The notes below the pieces were generated by a model. The model was not told where the DNA came from. It worked only from the letters and a program-made list of their open reading frames with translations, and did not search any database. Of a DNA stretch of 64,000 bases, positions 46,349 to 58,406 are shown piece by piece. The DNA lies in assembly GCF_004337985.1 (NCBI RefSeq), contig NC_043741.1:4626140-4690139 (forward strand), written 5' to 3'. The position numbers were made by a program, and so were the translations under genes. The number at the start of each line of letters is the position of its first letter. Position 1 is the first letter of the stretch. This DNA is from Pyricularia pennisetigena. Its lineage: Eukaryota > Ascomycota > Sordariomycetes > Magnaporthales > Pyriculariaceae.

Positions 46349-48877
46349 CTAAAATCGGTGACTCGCAGCCCAGATGCTCGCTGATGCAGACGCAGCCCAT
46401 TCGGACTCCTCGTATGGTGGAGTTGGCCACTTGCCATAGTCTGTGGGTGTTGAAGTGTTGCCCTTGTCAAGACTGAGGGGCTTGGGTGTCATGTTCTCGC
46501 TCCCGTCGCCGAAAAGAATCGAGTTCCCGTTGGCAGAGGGCGACGGTGTCGGATACGGGTTAAGGCTGGCATTTTGTGCGGCGGCGGCAGAGTTTCGGTT
46601 ACTAGCAGGTGTCTTCGCAACGTTGTTGTAGTGGGAATTGCTGTGCGGCGGGGCCTTGTCCTTGTTCTCAAGCTTTGTCATTGCCTTGTGCGTAGATGTG
46701 AGAACTTCGTCCAAGAGCTCGTCTTCCTCGTCCGGCGCGTCGTACTGATGCATCCCACCGGGTTGACCAGCCTGTGCTCTCCGCGTGCGGCTCGAAATTG
46801 GCCCACCAGGAACATTGTTTCCGTTGCGAGCTGCATTCATTAGGTTGTCAACAGACCGAGGTTGGTGATGGGGAAGCGAGTGGTGCCTTTTCAGGGTGCC
46901 ATTATTGTTTGTTGGCACGTTGTGAACCGGTACAGCCGGAGGGTCTGCCGCTCCCATGTAGTCGCCGTGTGAATCCTTGCCCGCTGCCTGTCCTTGTTGA
47001 TCAATAACCATGGATGACCTGTTGCTGGCAAACGGTCCGCATCCGGCCTGAGCCTCGACGTCGTCATATGTGGGTGACATCGGAGCTTGGTGACGGCCCG
47101 AGAACCTGCGTGCCCTCTTGCGGAGGTGCGAGAAGAAGCTTTCCTTCTCCTGCTTACCACTGGGTGGCGAAGCAAGACCTCCGTTACCATTGAGGGCACG
47201 CTCAGCCTGTTGCCGGTGAATCTCGGCATAATGGTTTGTGCTCGATGCCACCGACAGCTGGCGTCCGATCTTCTTGGAGGCCTTCTCGGTACCCCGGTTG
47301 CTCGATGCGTTTGCGTAGGCATCGTTGTATGCCGGCGTCCTGTTGCTTGCTTGTGCAGTCACGGCATCCGACATGGGAGATATCGGCCTGATGGTTGGCA
47401 GGATGGGCATAGGCGCAACATTCGAAGGGCCATTGGTCCAAGTGGTCCGCTTGCTAGAAGCAGCGGCAGGCCTTGCCTTGGGTTGACTTATCTCACTGAC
47501 GGTATGGATCGGGGCCGGCCGGGGAGCCACATCCTTGGCCACTGGAGCTGGAGCAGCACTCTCGTTGCTGTCAGTACGACCAATCAATGATTTTCTAAAC
47601 CATGACTTGGACGACGTTGGCGTTGAGCTTGCAGAGTCCTTGCCCTTGTTGAGATCGGACTGCTTGCGGCCCAAGATCCGTGATGCTGACGACTTGGGTC
47701 TCAAGGGGTCTACTGCATCGGCGAAGTACTCATGGGCCAATGCCTGTGTTGATGTCGGCCTGTTCTTGGGGTCCCACATCAGGCACCACGTGACGAATTG
47801 GCTCAGCGATGCGGGCCACTGGGGCGCCTGCAGGATCGTATCCATAGCATGGGGCGCCATCTTGGGAAATGAGAAGCCGAGCTTGCCTGCCAAGCGGGTG
47901 CCTTCCCTCCATTCACCGCCTCCAACGCGCCCACCCGTCTTGTTGTACCAGTTACCTGGGCTACCCATGATTTCGCATACTCTCCATACCTGGTCGACCT
48001 CGTTGCCACCTGGAAAGAGGGGTTTGAGTGTAGCCACCTCTACGGCCATGGCGCCGACTGCCCAGATGTCGACAGGGGCGGAATATTCGCCGGCTCGGAG
48101 AAGCACTTCGGGTGCTCGGTACCATCTCGTCGAGACATAGGTCGTGTATGGAAGTTTCGAATGGGTTTCTCTTGCCAGTCCAAAATCGGCAATCTTGACG
48201 GTGTATGCCTGTGCTGGAGGATTGACAATTGAGGAGTATCTTCTAAAAGATGTGGAAGATTCGTTGTGTCCCGAGGTCGATACCAAGATGTTTTCGGGTT
48301 TGATGTCTCGATGGAAAAAGCTGTGTGCGTGGATGTGTTCGAGACCTTGCATAATCTGAAAAAGGATGCTCTTTACGCTGGCGTTTTCGAGCGCCTTGTG
48401 TTCCCTGGCCTTCATTAGTTGGTAGAGGTTGCCCTCCATATACTCCATGGCAATGTGCAGCTTCTTGGTGAAGGGATCCAAGAAGATATCCAGAGCAGGC
48501 ACAAGGTGGGCGTGTGCCGGTAGCGTCCTCAAGAAAACGACTTCGCGGAGCTCCAGACACGGAGTGAAAGACTCGAAAGTCTTTTTCATCGTCTTGATGG
48601 CAACCTAAAAGAGCGGTTCAGACGCTGTCAGACTAGAGTCCCGCAACTTTAAAACAAAAAAGTCCAGACCAAAAATCGTCGCAACCTCGGAAAATAGACA
48701 TACCACAGTGCCCCGGCGAGCGACCGCGGCTCCGGCAGTGCGAACTCTTGCTAGAGCCACGCTACCAAAGCTTCCATCGCCAATCTCCTTTAGTACTTCA
48801 AATCGATCTTCGAGGGCAAGCATGTTGGCTGGCGGGTGATTTGATCCCCGATGAGGATAGTCGTGTGAGACAGTCAT
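46349..48877 (-). CDS. Ime2-type (RCK/MAK family) CMGC protein kinase
   Basis: Ser/Thr kinase of the group that includes yeast Ime2 and metazoan MAK/ICK, which control meiosis, sexual development or light response in fungi. Proposed exons in transcript order: 48877-48704 and 48604-46349, giving 809 aa. Gly-rich loop GDGSFGSV is at 33-40, Lys62 in AIKTMKK, HRD at 156-158, and DFG starting at Asp198. The activation loop has the T-x-Y triplet TTY at 212-214 before VSTRWYRAPE. A Ser-rich insertion (~167-192) lies between HRD and DFG, as seen in fungal Ime2-like kinases. The kinase domain ends near residue 355; the remaining ~450 residues are disordered and Ser/Asn/Pro-rich. The single intron falls directly before the ATP-binding Lys motif. 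Confidence 0.92.
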
Positions 48878-51675
48878 TGCGAATGACCAGCTTTGGGTGA
48901 CGATTCGATTGGTATTTCTGGCCCTGTAGAGAGGTCCAGGTCGCTGGGAAAGCTCGACAACCCAGTGAGAGTCGCTTCCAACACGACGGTAGCCCTGGTG
49001 AGGGTTTTGGAAGAGAGCTCTTTTCGAAAGAGCCGGATGGGATTTACGAGGTCATTCGACAGAAGGTCAGCGTTGGCAGCTAGCTGTTGTTCGGATTGAT
49101 GATTGGCTGCAAGTAGTGGTTGTTAATTGATGAGGCGTATACTTGGGGGCGTCGAGATGATCGGGACCCAGCGGCTGGATCAAAAGAGGCAGGTTTGAGT
49201 ATGGGACGAACGGCCCAGGAATAAAAAAGATCGATTTGGAGCTATTTGCTTGTGCTTTGCTCGACTTGAAGACGGGACGGAGGCGTGCGGCCGGAACTTC
49301 CAAAAAGGAAAGTGACGTGGTGGAAATAACGCAGTAGAGAACAAAAATAAAATAAAATAAAAATTTAAAAAAAAAAAATCAAACAAAAGAGGGAGTGTGG
49401 ATGAACGATAGAAAACGTCGGTTGAATCGCTGGCAAAGGAGAGTGGATGGTTGCCCCTGGAAAAGAAGGGCTCTCCTGACGATGGTCGGTCAGGATGGGT
49501 TGGTATGATTACGGAACTGAGAAAGGGTGCAAAGCAGGACAGGGGCCTTGGAAGGTCCGTCCGGAGAGTCGGGCAGCGGGTCTGCTCCAGTATTTTAGGG
49601 GGGTACTGATACGACCCTTTGGAAATGGATTGGCTATCCGCCCTTCAGCTACTTGGTTCGTTTCCCGATCGACTCGTGGGTCGCGTATTGAGGGAATTGG
49701 GAGATGTGAAGTGAAGGGGGAATGGAAAGGGAAGTAGTAAGGGAGGAACAACAAATGAGTGAAGTGGGCACCTCCAAAGAGCCAAGTCGAATGGAATCAA
49801 TGATGCCTTGGAAGAGGGAGGAGGAGTGAGAGAGAAAGAGCACAGATAGCCAAGTTACGTAGGTATTGGGAAAGCAAGTTACGCTGTGCTTGTTGCGTTG
49901 GCTGTAAAAACCTGTGCCTGTGTCAGCTTGGGTGTGTGTGCTGTGTTTGGTAAGGATCCTGTGTGCTGCTGTGTCCAGGGTTGGGTGGTGGATGCCAGCC
50001 CGGCTCGTCTAAGATTGCTGCCCGTTGTGGATCGTAAAACTGCCGTTGTTGCCAATGCACAAACAGATAGATGCATATATGTACGTATTAGCAGCTAAGA
50101 GGTAAGGTATTATTAGAGTAATCTAAGATGTGTCAAGATGCAGAAAAGAGCACCCCAGGGAACCTCCCCAAAATTAAAATAAAACAAATACACGACCACC
50201 AGCAGTAAGGAAGAGAAAAAAAAAAAAAAACAGACAAGTGTCAAAACTTCCACGAGGGTTTGATTGCATTAGGAAAAACAGTGATGGTGAGAATAAATCA
50301 TGTCCAAATGAAGAAGGAAATCAAAAAAGGGGCCCTAATTTGTCCAATGAATCCAAGCAAGCCACACAAGAAACAAGCACTGGGGGAGCAGAAAGCGTTT
50401 TGGAACCCCGAAACTTGACCAGCGCGCTCCATTCCAGAGCAACCACTGGTGATAATTTATGACGGGTGTTTGGGAAGCGGCCTCAACGGGGGTGTGTCAG
50501 CATCAATCAATCGATTAGCATTAACATGGTATTATTGTTCGTACAAAAGGTAAAAGGCGTTCCAGGTAGTCTACAGTAGGTTCTCGACACGAGTAAAGAT
50601 GGCAGCAAGGGGAGCTGCATAAAAGAAAGGACGGCTATAGAATCGGCAGCCAAGCTCCGTCCCCATCCTCAAAGAAGGTACACCAGGCGGCGGATGAACA
50701 AGCAGAACAGGAATGGTCGTTGTGCTTGGATGGGCTAGCCTTCGTCGAAAGGGGGGCGCCCCAATTTCGCTAAGGACGGGGCCCGGGGTGTCAGTTTTGC
50801 GCCAAAGTCCTGAAATGGCAAGGGCAAAACCAAGACACCAAAGTCCCCCGTCATTATCGAGCGTTTTACGTCAAACAGCGTGTGGTAGGCAGGCCCTGGA
50901 TTTCCTCAAAATGTATTACGATACAGTATATGCATAGATATGTATATATATGTATATATATTTCTAGTAACAATATGCACATTGACGGTTCCATTGGGTG
51001 CATAAAGAAACTTGGTTAGTCAAGAGCCGGTGCGTGCATGCAGGAGGAGGCAAACAGCGAAAACTCAATTAGATAGTTGCGAGGGCGGGTGAAGGCAAAT
51101 CCGTAACAGCAAAGAAAGGAATCTACAATGCAACTGTTTCGTTTCTGCGCTGCCAAAAGGTCACACACTCTCTCCTACCCCAGTCGTGAGAGATTCCGCG
51201 CCACCCGTTGGTAATTCCGGCAAGTCCCTCCAGATCTTACCTCGTGATAACTTAGATGGCGAGTAGGACCCATTTTGACATGAAGCGATGGTTTGCCCAG
51301 GCTGGTGTAATTATAATTACAAAGTATAATATGGCCGTCCTGCCTATTATAATTACTGCCCCGTTTTCGCGAATGAGCGAGCGAGCCTATTAAAATATGT
51401 GGATGGCCAACCGAGATTCTGTTTGTGGGATCCGCTGGTTGATTTTTCCAAACAGAGGGGGGAAAAAGGAAAGGGTTGGGGCGAACAAGCAAACTGTCCG
51501 TCGAAGGTCGCAATCAGCCCAATAGGTAAAGCTCCCCCAAAGCATAGTTAACGGAAACAAGACTTGTAAGCCACGCAGTCGCCTTAAAGTAGCTGCGGTT
51601 CAAGATCAGCTAGTCTAGCTCGTCAATCACAAAATAAAAGATGAAAAAGCACCACCGGACCCTGAAGCGTACGCC

Positions 51676-51700
51676 AAAAAAAAAAAAAAAAAAAAAAAAA
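51676..51700 (+). repeat. Poly(A) tract, 25 nt
   Basis: Uninterrupted A run in the 6.3 kb gene-free region. Confidence 0.95.
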
Positions 51701-52530
51701 CCATCAGAAGTTTGGACACTTGCGTGTGGTAATCACATTAGAAAAGATTAGATGGATAAACTGTAAACATCGCAGTAAGCGAGTTGCAACCTGCAATGTC
51801 AGCAAACGGGCTACGGAGTGTTTTCACGGAACAAAAAGGACCCGGAAAAACTGCCGTTGCCATATTCTTGGACATTAAGAGGCACAAAACATGACAAAAA
51901 AATCTTGGTCTTGCATAGTCAGTGTTGACGAATCGCTCAAGTTGGAATAAGCCAAGGGCGCCCCTTGCGGCGTCGAAGAACAGACAAGTTTGTTTGGTTG
52001 TTGGCCGTAACGTGTGTAACGGCTAATGCTTTTGCACATCCAAGCGTTTTCTCTATTTTCTGCCTCTCCTCTCTGTCACATTCTTTTTTTTTTTTATGTG
52101 CCCCCCATCGGAGCCGGTCCATGCGTGTTGCAATAGGCGTCCCGGGAAAGACTCATGATGCAGACAAGCATGTTGGAACTTTTTTTTCACCAACTGTACG
52201 TGTCGCCGACCTCCCATCCTTACTCTCCAGGGAAGCCCACTGTTGCAAAAGCAGGCCATGCCGCCCTGTGAGGAAGCTGGCGCATAAACAACTCATAACC
52301 CCACCAGCATTACACGGAATATTGTACAGTAATAGATGATACCTGCACAAAAAGATCTTCGCTGGAGAAGTAAGACGCGCACGGTCGATCATGATCTCTG
52401 TGATGTGATTTTTACCTAGTCATTTAATCGCCTTAATTGGAACGCTTGCCGGACGGAAAGACCCAACATTCTTTGGTTATTGTGTCTAAACTTTGTAGTA
52501 GATAGATTGTGTCCGGTGTGGGGTTGTGTC

Positions 52531-52557
52531 TTTTTTTTTTTTTTTTTTTTTTTTTTT
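52531..52557 (+). repeat. Poly(T) tract, 27 nt
   Basis: Uninterrupted T run in the same gene-free region, opposite in orientation to the A run at 51676. Confidence 0.95.
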
Positions 52558-55208
52558 GTCAAAGACCAGGGGACATCCAGGCCTAGGCTTTTCACGATTC
52601 GGGGCCAAGCCAAATCAGATGGCTTGAATGGTCACTGTGAAGCAGAATCACAACGGACGGGCTCTTTTTGGGCTGGCAAATATCCCCCGAGGGCAGGTGA
52701 CAAATTCCAATTTTGCTCTAACAAGGCAATATCTCCACTTTCCGCGGGTCTGACCGTCCGCCCGGTTGTGTGCCAATCTGCACGACCGCGAATCGTGACA
52801 GGCCCGAGGATCGGACTAACAGAGCTAATGCTTGACCGCCTCGTCTTTTTGTTAGCGGGATACTTTTCAACAAAGATGCTGGCACAACACAAAAAAAAAA
52901 AAGCTGCGTTGCATTTGCTGCATGCACGCGCGCGGAAAGCTCCCAAAGTGGAGAGCTCCCCTCCTCCCCTCCCCACAATTCCCAACGGAGCTCGGACAAG
53001 GGACCTGAGAGCAACAGCGAGGGAGCTCCAACGCCCCCCAGGCCGATCGTCGATTTATCAACCAAACCACGTCAAAGCGTACCCCAAAACTGTACGCTAA
53101 AAACTCGATGGCAGAGACCGCTTGTCCTTGTCAAATTGAAGAATGGTTGGCGGGGGACGGACGTCAAGCCCTCGTCAATCTGTCAGCGCTTTGTCTCTCG
53201 TTTCTGTCTCTCTCCATCCTCCCTTTTTTTATTCTTTTATTGGGGGTTAACTTTTTCTGCTCTTCAGCAAACGGCCAAAGATGCTAGAGAACCCGCCCCC
53301 AATTGTTGTGGATGACTCGCGAATACGCCCTCCCCCCGGCTGCACACGTGTTCGACGTGTCTGATTGATAACACCTCGCTTTTGCTTTCAGAGCCGAACT
53401 CTCTTTTTTTTTTTGCGCGTGCTCCACCCCTCGACAGTAACCTTTTGACAATAATAACCGTTCATCCGTAATCCAGTACTCTACACAAAGTTTTAGTAGT
53501 AGCGGTACATGATCATGCGAGCCAAGCCCACGAAAATAGCCCCCCCTTTTCGCTCATGGCGATAGGGTAGGGTGTTTGAACAAGCAGAGATACGAGCGTG
53601 TGTCTAGCTAAATATACAAAGTTGATAAAAATAAGGGCCCTCTATGCAAAACCGTCAAAAGATTAGACACCTTCTCTATGCAGATCTTTTACGCTTTTCT
53701 TCTTTTGGTCCTCTATGTGTGTCTCTCAATCCTCTCCAGATCCTTTGGCTTGACTCTTTTCTTTGCGGGGCCCACTCGTAACTATGACACGTCTCGGTCC
53801 ATGATCCATCGATACATCAATCATCGACTCTCTTTCTCTTCCATATCCAACCCCCCGTCGTCGGCTGGTGATCCTGTTCCCACTTCCCCTGACCCGGCTC
53901 AAGCTTCCGGTGGGATGTAAAGCAGCATTGATATGAATAGAGAATAGCAAACAAAATCAAAAGGCTGTACCTAGCAAACCAAAGAGAGGGAGAGAAAGTG
54001 CAAGCACCACCAAAACGACCAAGAAAGGTTACAAGCGAAGACGCGCATCACGTCAGGGCAGCCTTTTTCATGCCGTTGAACCCGGAATGCGGGACAGGAT
54101 TGATTGAAAAGTTGTGGGTTTTGTCTTGGGTTGTTGTGTTCCCACTTGCTTCGAGAAAAGAAATGTGGTTCTGCCCGAGAAAAATAAAAACCAAAAAAAA
54201 AAAAAATAATAATAAAAAGACAGCAACAAAAATATGACCGCCAATCTCCTTTTTGGCTGATCCTTCCTTTGGCAGAGAAATTGCTGCCTCCACAGAAAGA
54301 GAACCCCCTAGCTCCTTACACGTTTCGGCCCCTCATGCCATGTTTATGCCATCCATGGGCCTGCCTCATAACATCCCGTGCCTGAGACACAATTGTGAAA
54401 CGCCACCTACGAGTGCGAGAAAGGGCCAGTCGGGAGCTCGCTTGTTGTTTTACCTACGTAGCCCTCTGTACGCTCCCTATTGTACATTTTTGGCCCGACC
54501 TAGGTACGTACGTACAGATTAGTAGGCACCAGCATTTCTGCATAAACACATAAACAACGCCACAGTAACGCGACTAGATTAAGCATATTCCAATTCTGCC
54601 AAGCAAGGTTGATGCTTTCGTGAATTGACTGACCATTGCACTGATCAACCAAAATATACGCCTGAACAGCCACAAGTATATGCGCCTTTTGAGATGCCTC
54701 AGACAAAAGCTATTTGGGCTTCCGGCCCGTTCAAAATAGAATCGAAGTGGAGAAAACATTCAACTCGGTGCTGATTGACGTCTCCAATACTGTTGCATAT
54801 CGCTAAGGGAAACAGCCGAAGAGTTCCCGTAATGCCATTCCAAACACCAAACGCCATACAGAAAATTGACAAAGAAACAACAGAATGAATGTGCCCGAAG
54901 AAAAGGAAAAGGAAAAAGAAAGAAAGAGAATGCAAGGGAAAAGCAATATCAGACAGATACAAAATCCATTATATTGCCATCCAGATCCTGCTGCCCATCC
55001 GGCTATAGTTCCGTCCGGATACTATGCCCAAGTCTCCAACGCCACACAAAGGAAGGGTATCAAGTTTTGAGGTAATAATACATCTGCTTACGCCAGGAGT
55101 AATCGAAGCAGTCAAGGGCAGGATTTGAAAAAAGAAAAGAAAATTCACACAGGAAAGTAGGTAGGCGTAGACAGATAGTCAATCAGCTCAGCATAAGCTG
55201 TCAACAAC

Positions 55209-58200
55209 TTAGGTAACAATAATGTTCAGATCGCTACTGCTGGTACTGCTGTAAGACGACCTTTGTGTATCTTGCCCGAGGAGGGTTGTTTGGGTTCCGA
55301 TCTCAGGCGACGGAGGGCCTAGACTAGCCCGCAGTCGCAGCTTTTCATCTAGCATACTGACCAGACGCTCCGAGTACGTATCGAGAAGTCCGCTGAGCAG
55401 GCTTTCGTTCATAGCCTTGGAGCTGCTGTCGCGTATGGCACGGTCTCCTAGGGCTGCTGCGGTGAGTCGCAGCTCTGCATCCAGTTCAGCAAGTATCTCT
55501 GGGCGGATAGGCTGCTGCTGGGGGTCCGCATCAGCCGCCGCGAGCTTCTTGCGGTATGCCCGTAACGTACGACATGTCTGTTCTGTCGCCATGCTGAGCG
55601 TTCCGAAGCCATACGGCGACGATGATGTGGATGATGACGATGCCAGGGCAGGCGATGATCGCAAGCTGCTTGCGCTTTGTTTCTTTCGAGGCCCAGACAG
55701 CAACATGGACGAAGCCAAGGCTGCGGGGGGCGTTGTGCTCAGAGCGGGTAGCGATGGTCTCCTAGCTACCCCTCGCGACCTTGGACTTACTGGCGGCGGT
55801 GTGGTGCCAGAGTCACCGCTTCCAGAGGACACTCTTCTCGACGGAGGGTCTTCAACAATCGTGCTGCTTCCTGGAGATGTTTGAGCCGCTGGAGTCGGGG
55901 TCCTTGAGCCAGCGGCCAACAACCCATACTTTGAGGTGCGACGAGATAGCGTTCTGGGCGGTGACCGCCGTCCGCCCGATGACGAAGGCCGCTGGAATTC
56001 AGCAAGTTCTGCTTTGGATAGAACTTTCCTGAGGGTAGGTTTACTTGACGTCAATACCGGCTCCTTTGCTGGCGATGGATCCCTACTCATCGACGAAGCT
56101 ATCGGATCACTCAAGTCAAGTGCCCAAATCATGATTGTGCCGTCAGAGGCTACGCTCACCACCGTCCTGGTTTGCCCTTCGTCTTCCAGCAATGTCACAC
56201 CGTTGATGGCCTGACTGTGACCCCAGTCACGACCCAAAAACGAACCTCTCTGCGAGTCGTAGATCCTCACCGACTTGTCCGTATTGGACACACCTAAGAG
56301 GAATGATGGCTCGCTTGTTGAGAGAGGTTGGCCATAAATCAACGAATCCAAGACAACCGACTCGGCTCCGCCTTCATCAATACACTTGAAGGTGTTCAGG
56401 AGACGGCCGGTTGTCATGTCATACTGGCATACGGACCGGTCCAAGAGGGAAACGAAGACCGATCTGTCATCAATAACCATCGAAGAAGGCGAGCCCTTTA
56501 GCGTTATGACTCGGGATGGAATCGCGGCGATTGAATCCGGGTCGCCCTCTTTGGTGACTAGATCATGGATTTGTAGGGTCCGGTCCATGGAACAGGTGAT
56601 GATCTTGTCTTCTGAGGGCACGAGGACATGAACCACTTTTGCGGCGAACTCCAGTGTCTGGAAATGTTCAAAGGTGCCTGTCGATGTTCTGCGGAAAAGT
56701 TGCGTGGTTCTGTCGCGTCCACATGACGCTATGATGGCCCTCCCGCTGTTGTCTTCGTACTCAAATATCGCCACTACCTGACACACAGACGCGTGTGCTC
56801 TGGTATCTATTAGGCATTCTTTGGTATTGAAGTCGAGGACCTTCAACACACCTAGACGGTCGGCAGTGACAAACAGTTGGCCGCGTTTGCTTGCTGCGAC
56901 AATACACAGCTCGTTTGGTGGCTCCAGCTCATCCAAAACTTCGGGCTGCTCGACAGATACCTCGAAAGAGGATCTGATGGAGCCATCTGAGCCCCAGAGA
57001 ACAACCTTGCCACACCCGGACCATGTGAAGAAGGCGGAATCAGACGGATTGGGACTGGAAAGAACCCCAACACCCATGATAGCGTCACTATAGCCAGGAA
57101 TGGGAACAGCTGCAGTGCCCGATGCCTCCTTCGCAGGTTGTTCGCCTGGGTTCCAGATGGCTATCGACCGCTTTGCGTCTGTAGTGACAAGGCGATTCCC
57201 AACGAAGCCCATTGCTAGTGTTCCCTCAGCCGACTTGCCTGTCCCAAGTACGCAATCACCTGCGTCATCACAGAGTTTGACCACGTCGATGGTTGTGAAC
57301 TGGCCACTCTTGCCACCCACGTAGGCGGTTTGGTCACAAACTGAGATGCACTGCACAGGGAACTCGACGTTGGTGACCCGTATCAGCCTCATCTGCTTGC
57401 CGGAGTCGTCAAGAATAGATATATCGCCCGTTTCTGAGCAGAGTATAGCTTTGTCGTCACTGATGACGGCCGCACAGGTAAATGTTGCTTCCAGAAGCGA
57501 ACCAAGCAGTACATTACGACCGGGGAGGGGTTTCTGGTACTGCGGTACTGGAAATGACCCATCACCTGGAAATTTTTGCTTGGAAGGAGATGTGGCCTGG
57601 GTTTGCTCCTCTACCTTCCATGCCTTCACATGGCGGACACCAAACGTGACGAGGCTGTTGCCAATCCAAACCATGCCACGAACTGACGAGGTGCACCTGT
57701 TCTGTTGGAATAGCCTTGCGGCACCTGTACGTTGTTCAATTTTCCAGATGTAGAGGAACCCATCATTGGCGGAGCCTAGTGACGCTAAATACTTGGTATC
57801 CTTAGAGAAGGCCACGGCAGCTACGCCGAATGCGTGTTCACTAATTGATACCAGTGGAATATCAGAGGAATTGTCCTGAAGGTTGAAAATCAGCACCCGA
57901 GGTGCGAAGCCTGTTTCGCCGACGGCTAGGAAACGTCCGTCCCGACTTAACGAGACGCAGGTAGCCGCCTTGATGCGCTCACGTTGTGACCAGGTCTTGG
58001 GCGACGGGTTGTCTGACCAGTCGCTCGGAGGGCCCCTGTTCCTGCTATCGTTGGCTTTCGGCGTGGAGTTCGGGGTCGACGGTGCGTGTGGTACCGGGGA
58101 CACGCCATACGTCGGGGTAGCGGTGGGCCTGGCACGGTAGAATCGCTGAGAGTACTGATCTTCCTGCACGTCGACAACGACCACAGCGCCACCGGCAACA

Positions 58201-58406
58201 TAAGCGAAGCAGGAATTGACAGTGTCGAGGCCTGTGGGAGACGTGCAGGTGTTCCCTACGACCCTTTTCAGGGACAGCCGAGCTGGTTGCTCGGCCGCTT
58301 TCTGGGGGCGGATCGGTGAGCGTGAGGGGCGGCCGAGGAAAGGCGAGTTGGACGGCGTTAGCCTTAGGCGAGTTGAGGGCGTGGAAGTCATGTTTGCTTG
58401 CGTCAT
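55209..58406 (-). CDS. WD40-repeat protein, MAPKBP1/WDR62-like
   Basis: 1065 aa from the ATG at 58406; a second ATG at 58391 is possible. The frame continues upstream without ATG. An N-terminal Ser/Pro-rich segment (to ~65) precedes an extended WD40 array from about 70 to 790, enough for two beta-propellers. Typical blades are AATCVSLSRDGRFLAVGE, VAAVAFSKDTKYLASLG, and VVSVASDGTIMIWALD at the end. The C-terminal ~250 residues are disordered and Ser/Arg/Pro-rich, with a helical section (TLRAYRKKL and PEILAELDAELRLT) near 970-1010. The layout of two propellers, disordered tail and terminal helix fits the MAPKBP1/WDR62 family, which scaffolds signalling or spindle-pole functions in animals. The role in fungi is not clear. 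No intron seen. Confidence 0.83.
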   Translation of the reverse strand: MTQANMTSTPSTRLRLTPSNSPFLGRPSRSPIRPQKAAEQPARLSLKRVVGNTCTSPTGLDTVNSCFAYVAGGAVVVVDVQEDQYSQRFYRARPTATPTYGVSPVPHAPSTPNSTPKANDSRNRGPPSDWSDNPSPKTWSQRERIKAATCVSLSRDGRFLAVGETGFAPRVLIFNLQDNSSDIPLVSISEHAFGVAAVAFSKDTKYLASLGSANDGFLYIWKIEQRTGAARLFQQNRCTSSVRGMVWIGNSLVTFGVRHVKAWKVEEQTQATSPSKQKFPGDGSFPVPQYQKPLPGRNVLLGSLLEATFTCAAVISDDKAILCSETGDISILDDSGKQMRLIRVTNVEFPVQCISVCDQTAYVGGKSGQFTTIDVVKLCDDAGDCVLGTGKSAEGTLAMGFVGNRLVTTDAKRSIAIWNPGEQPAKEASGTAAVPIPGYSDAIMGVGVLSSPNPSDSAFFTWSGCGKVVLWGSDGSIRSSFEVSVEQPEVLDELEPPNELCIVAASKRGQLFVTADRLGVLKVLDFNTKECLIDTRAHASVCQVVAIFEYEDNSGRAIIASCGRDRTTQLFRRTSTGTFEHFQTLEFAAKVVHVLVPSEDKIITCSMDRTLQIHDLVTKEGDPDSIAAIPSRVITLKGSPSSMVIDDRSVFVSLLDRSVCQYDMTTGRLLNTFKCIDEGGAESVVLDSLIYGQPLSTSEPSFLLGVSNTDKSVRIYDSQRGSFLGRDWGHSQAINGVTLLEDEGQTRTVVSVASDGTIMIWALDLSDPIASSMSRDPSPAKEPVLTSSKPTLRKVLSKAELAEFQRPSSSGGRRSPPRTLSRRTSKYGLLAAGSRTPTPAAQTSPGSSTIVEDPPSRRVSSGSGDSGTTPPPVSPRSRGVARRPSLPALSTTPPAALASSMLLSGPRKKQSASSLRSSPALASSSSTSSSPYGFGTLSMATEQTCRTLRAYRKKLAAADADPQQQPIRPEILAELDAELRLTAAALGDRAIRDSSSKAMNESLLSGLLDTYSERLVSMLDEKLRLRASLGPPSPEIGTQTTLLGQDTQRSSYSSTSSSDLNIIVT

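Larger units (their letters stand above)
48878..55208. other. 6.3 kb gene-free region
   Basis: The longest stretch without a recognisable gene. It contains the 5' side of the Ime2-type kinase (48880-49500), homopolymers (51676-51700 A25, 52531-52557 T27), a 14-bp palindrome GTAATTATAATTAC (51307-51320), and an A/T-rich run near 54180-54235. Open frames such as 52480-53100 and 53678-53920 lack protein-like composition or family features. Confidence 0.5.

Noticed and set aside
52480..53100. 206-codon open frame with a Phe run
   Set aside because: It begins through a 27-nt T tract and shows no family features or splice context; most likely chance.
53678..53920. 80-aa frame starting with a hydrophobic, signal-peptide-like stretch
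   Set aside because: The hydrophobicity comes from T-rich DNA, there is no cysteine pattern of a secreted effector, and there is no supporting context.
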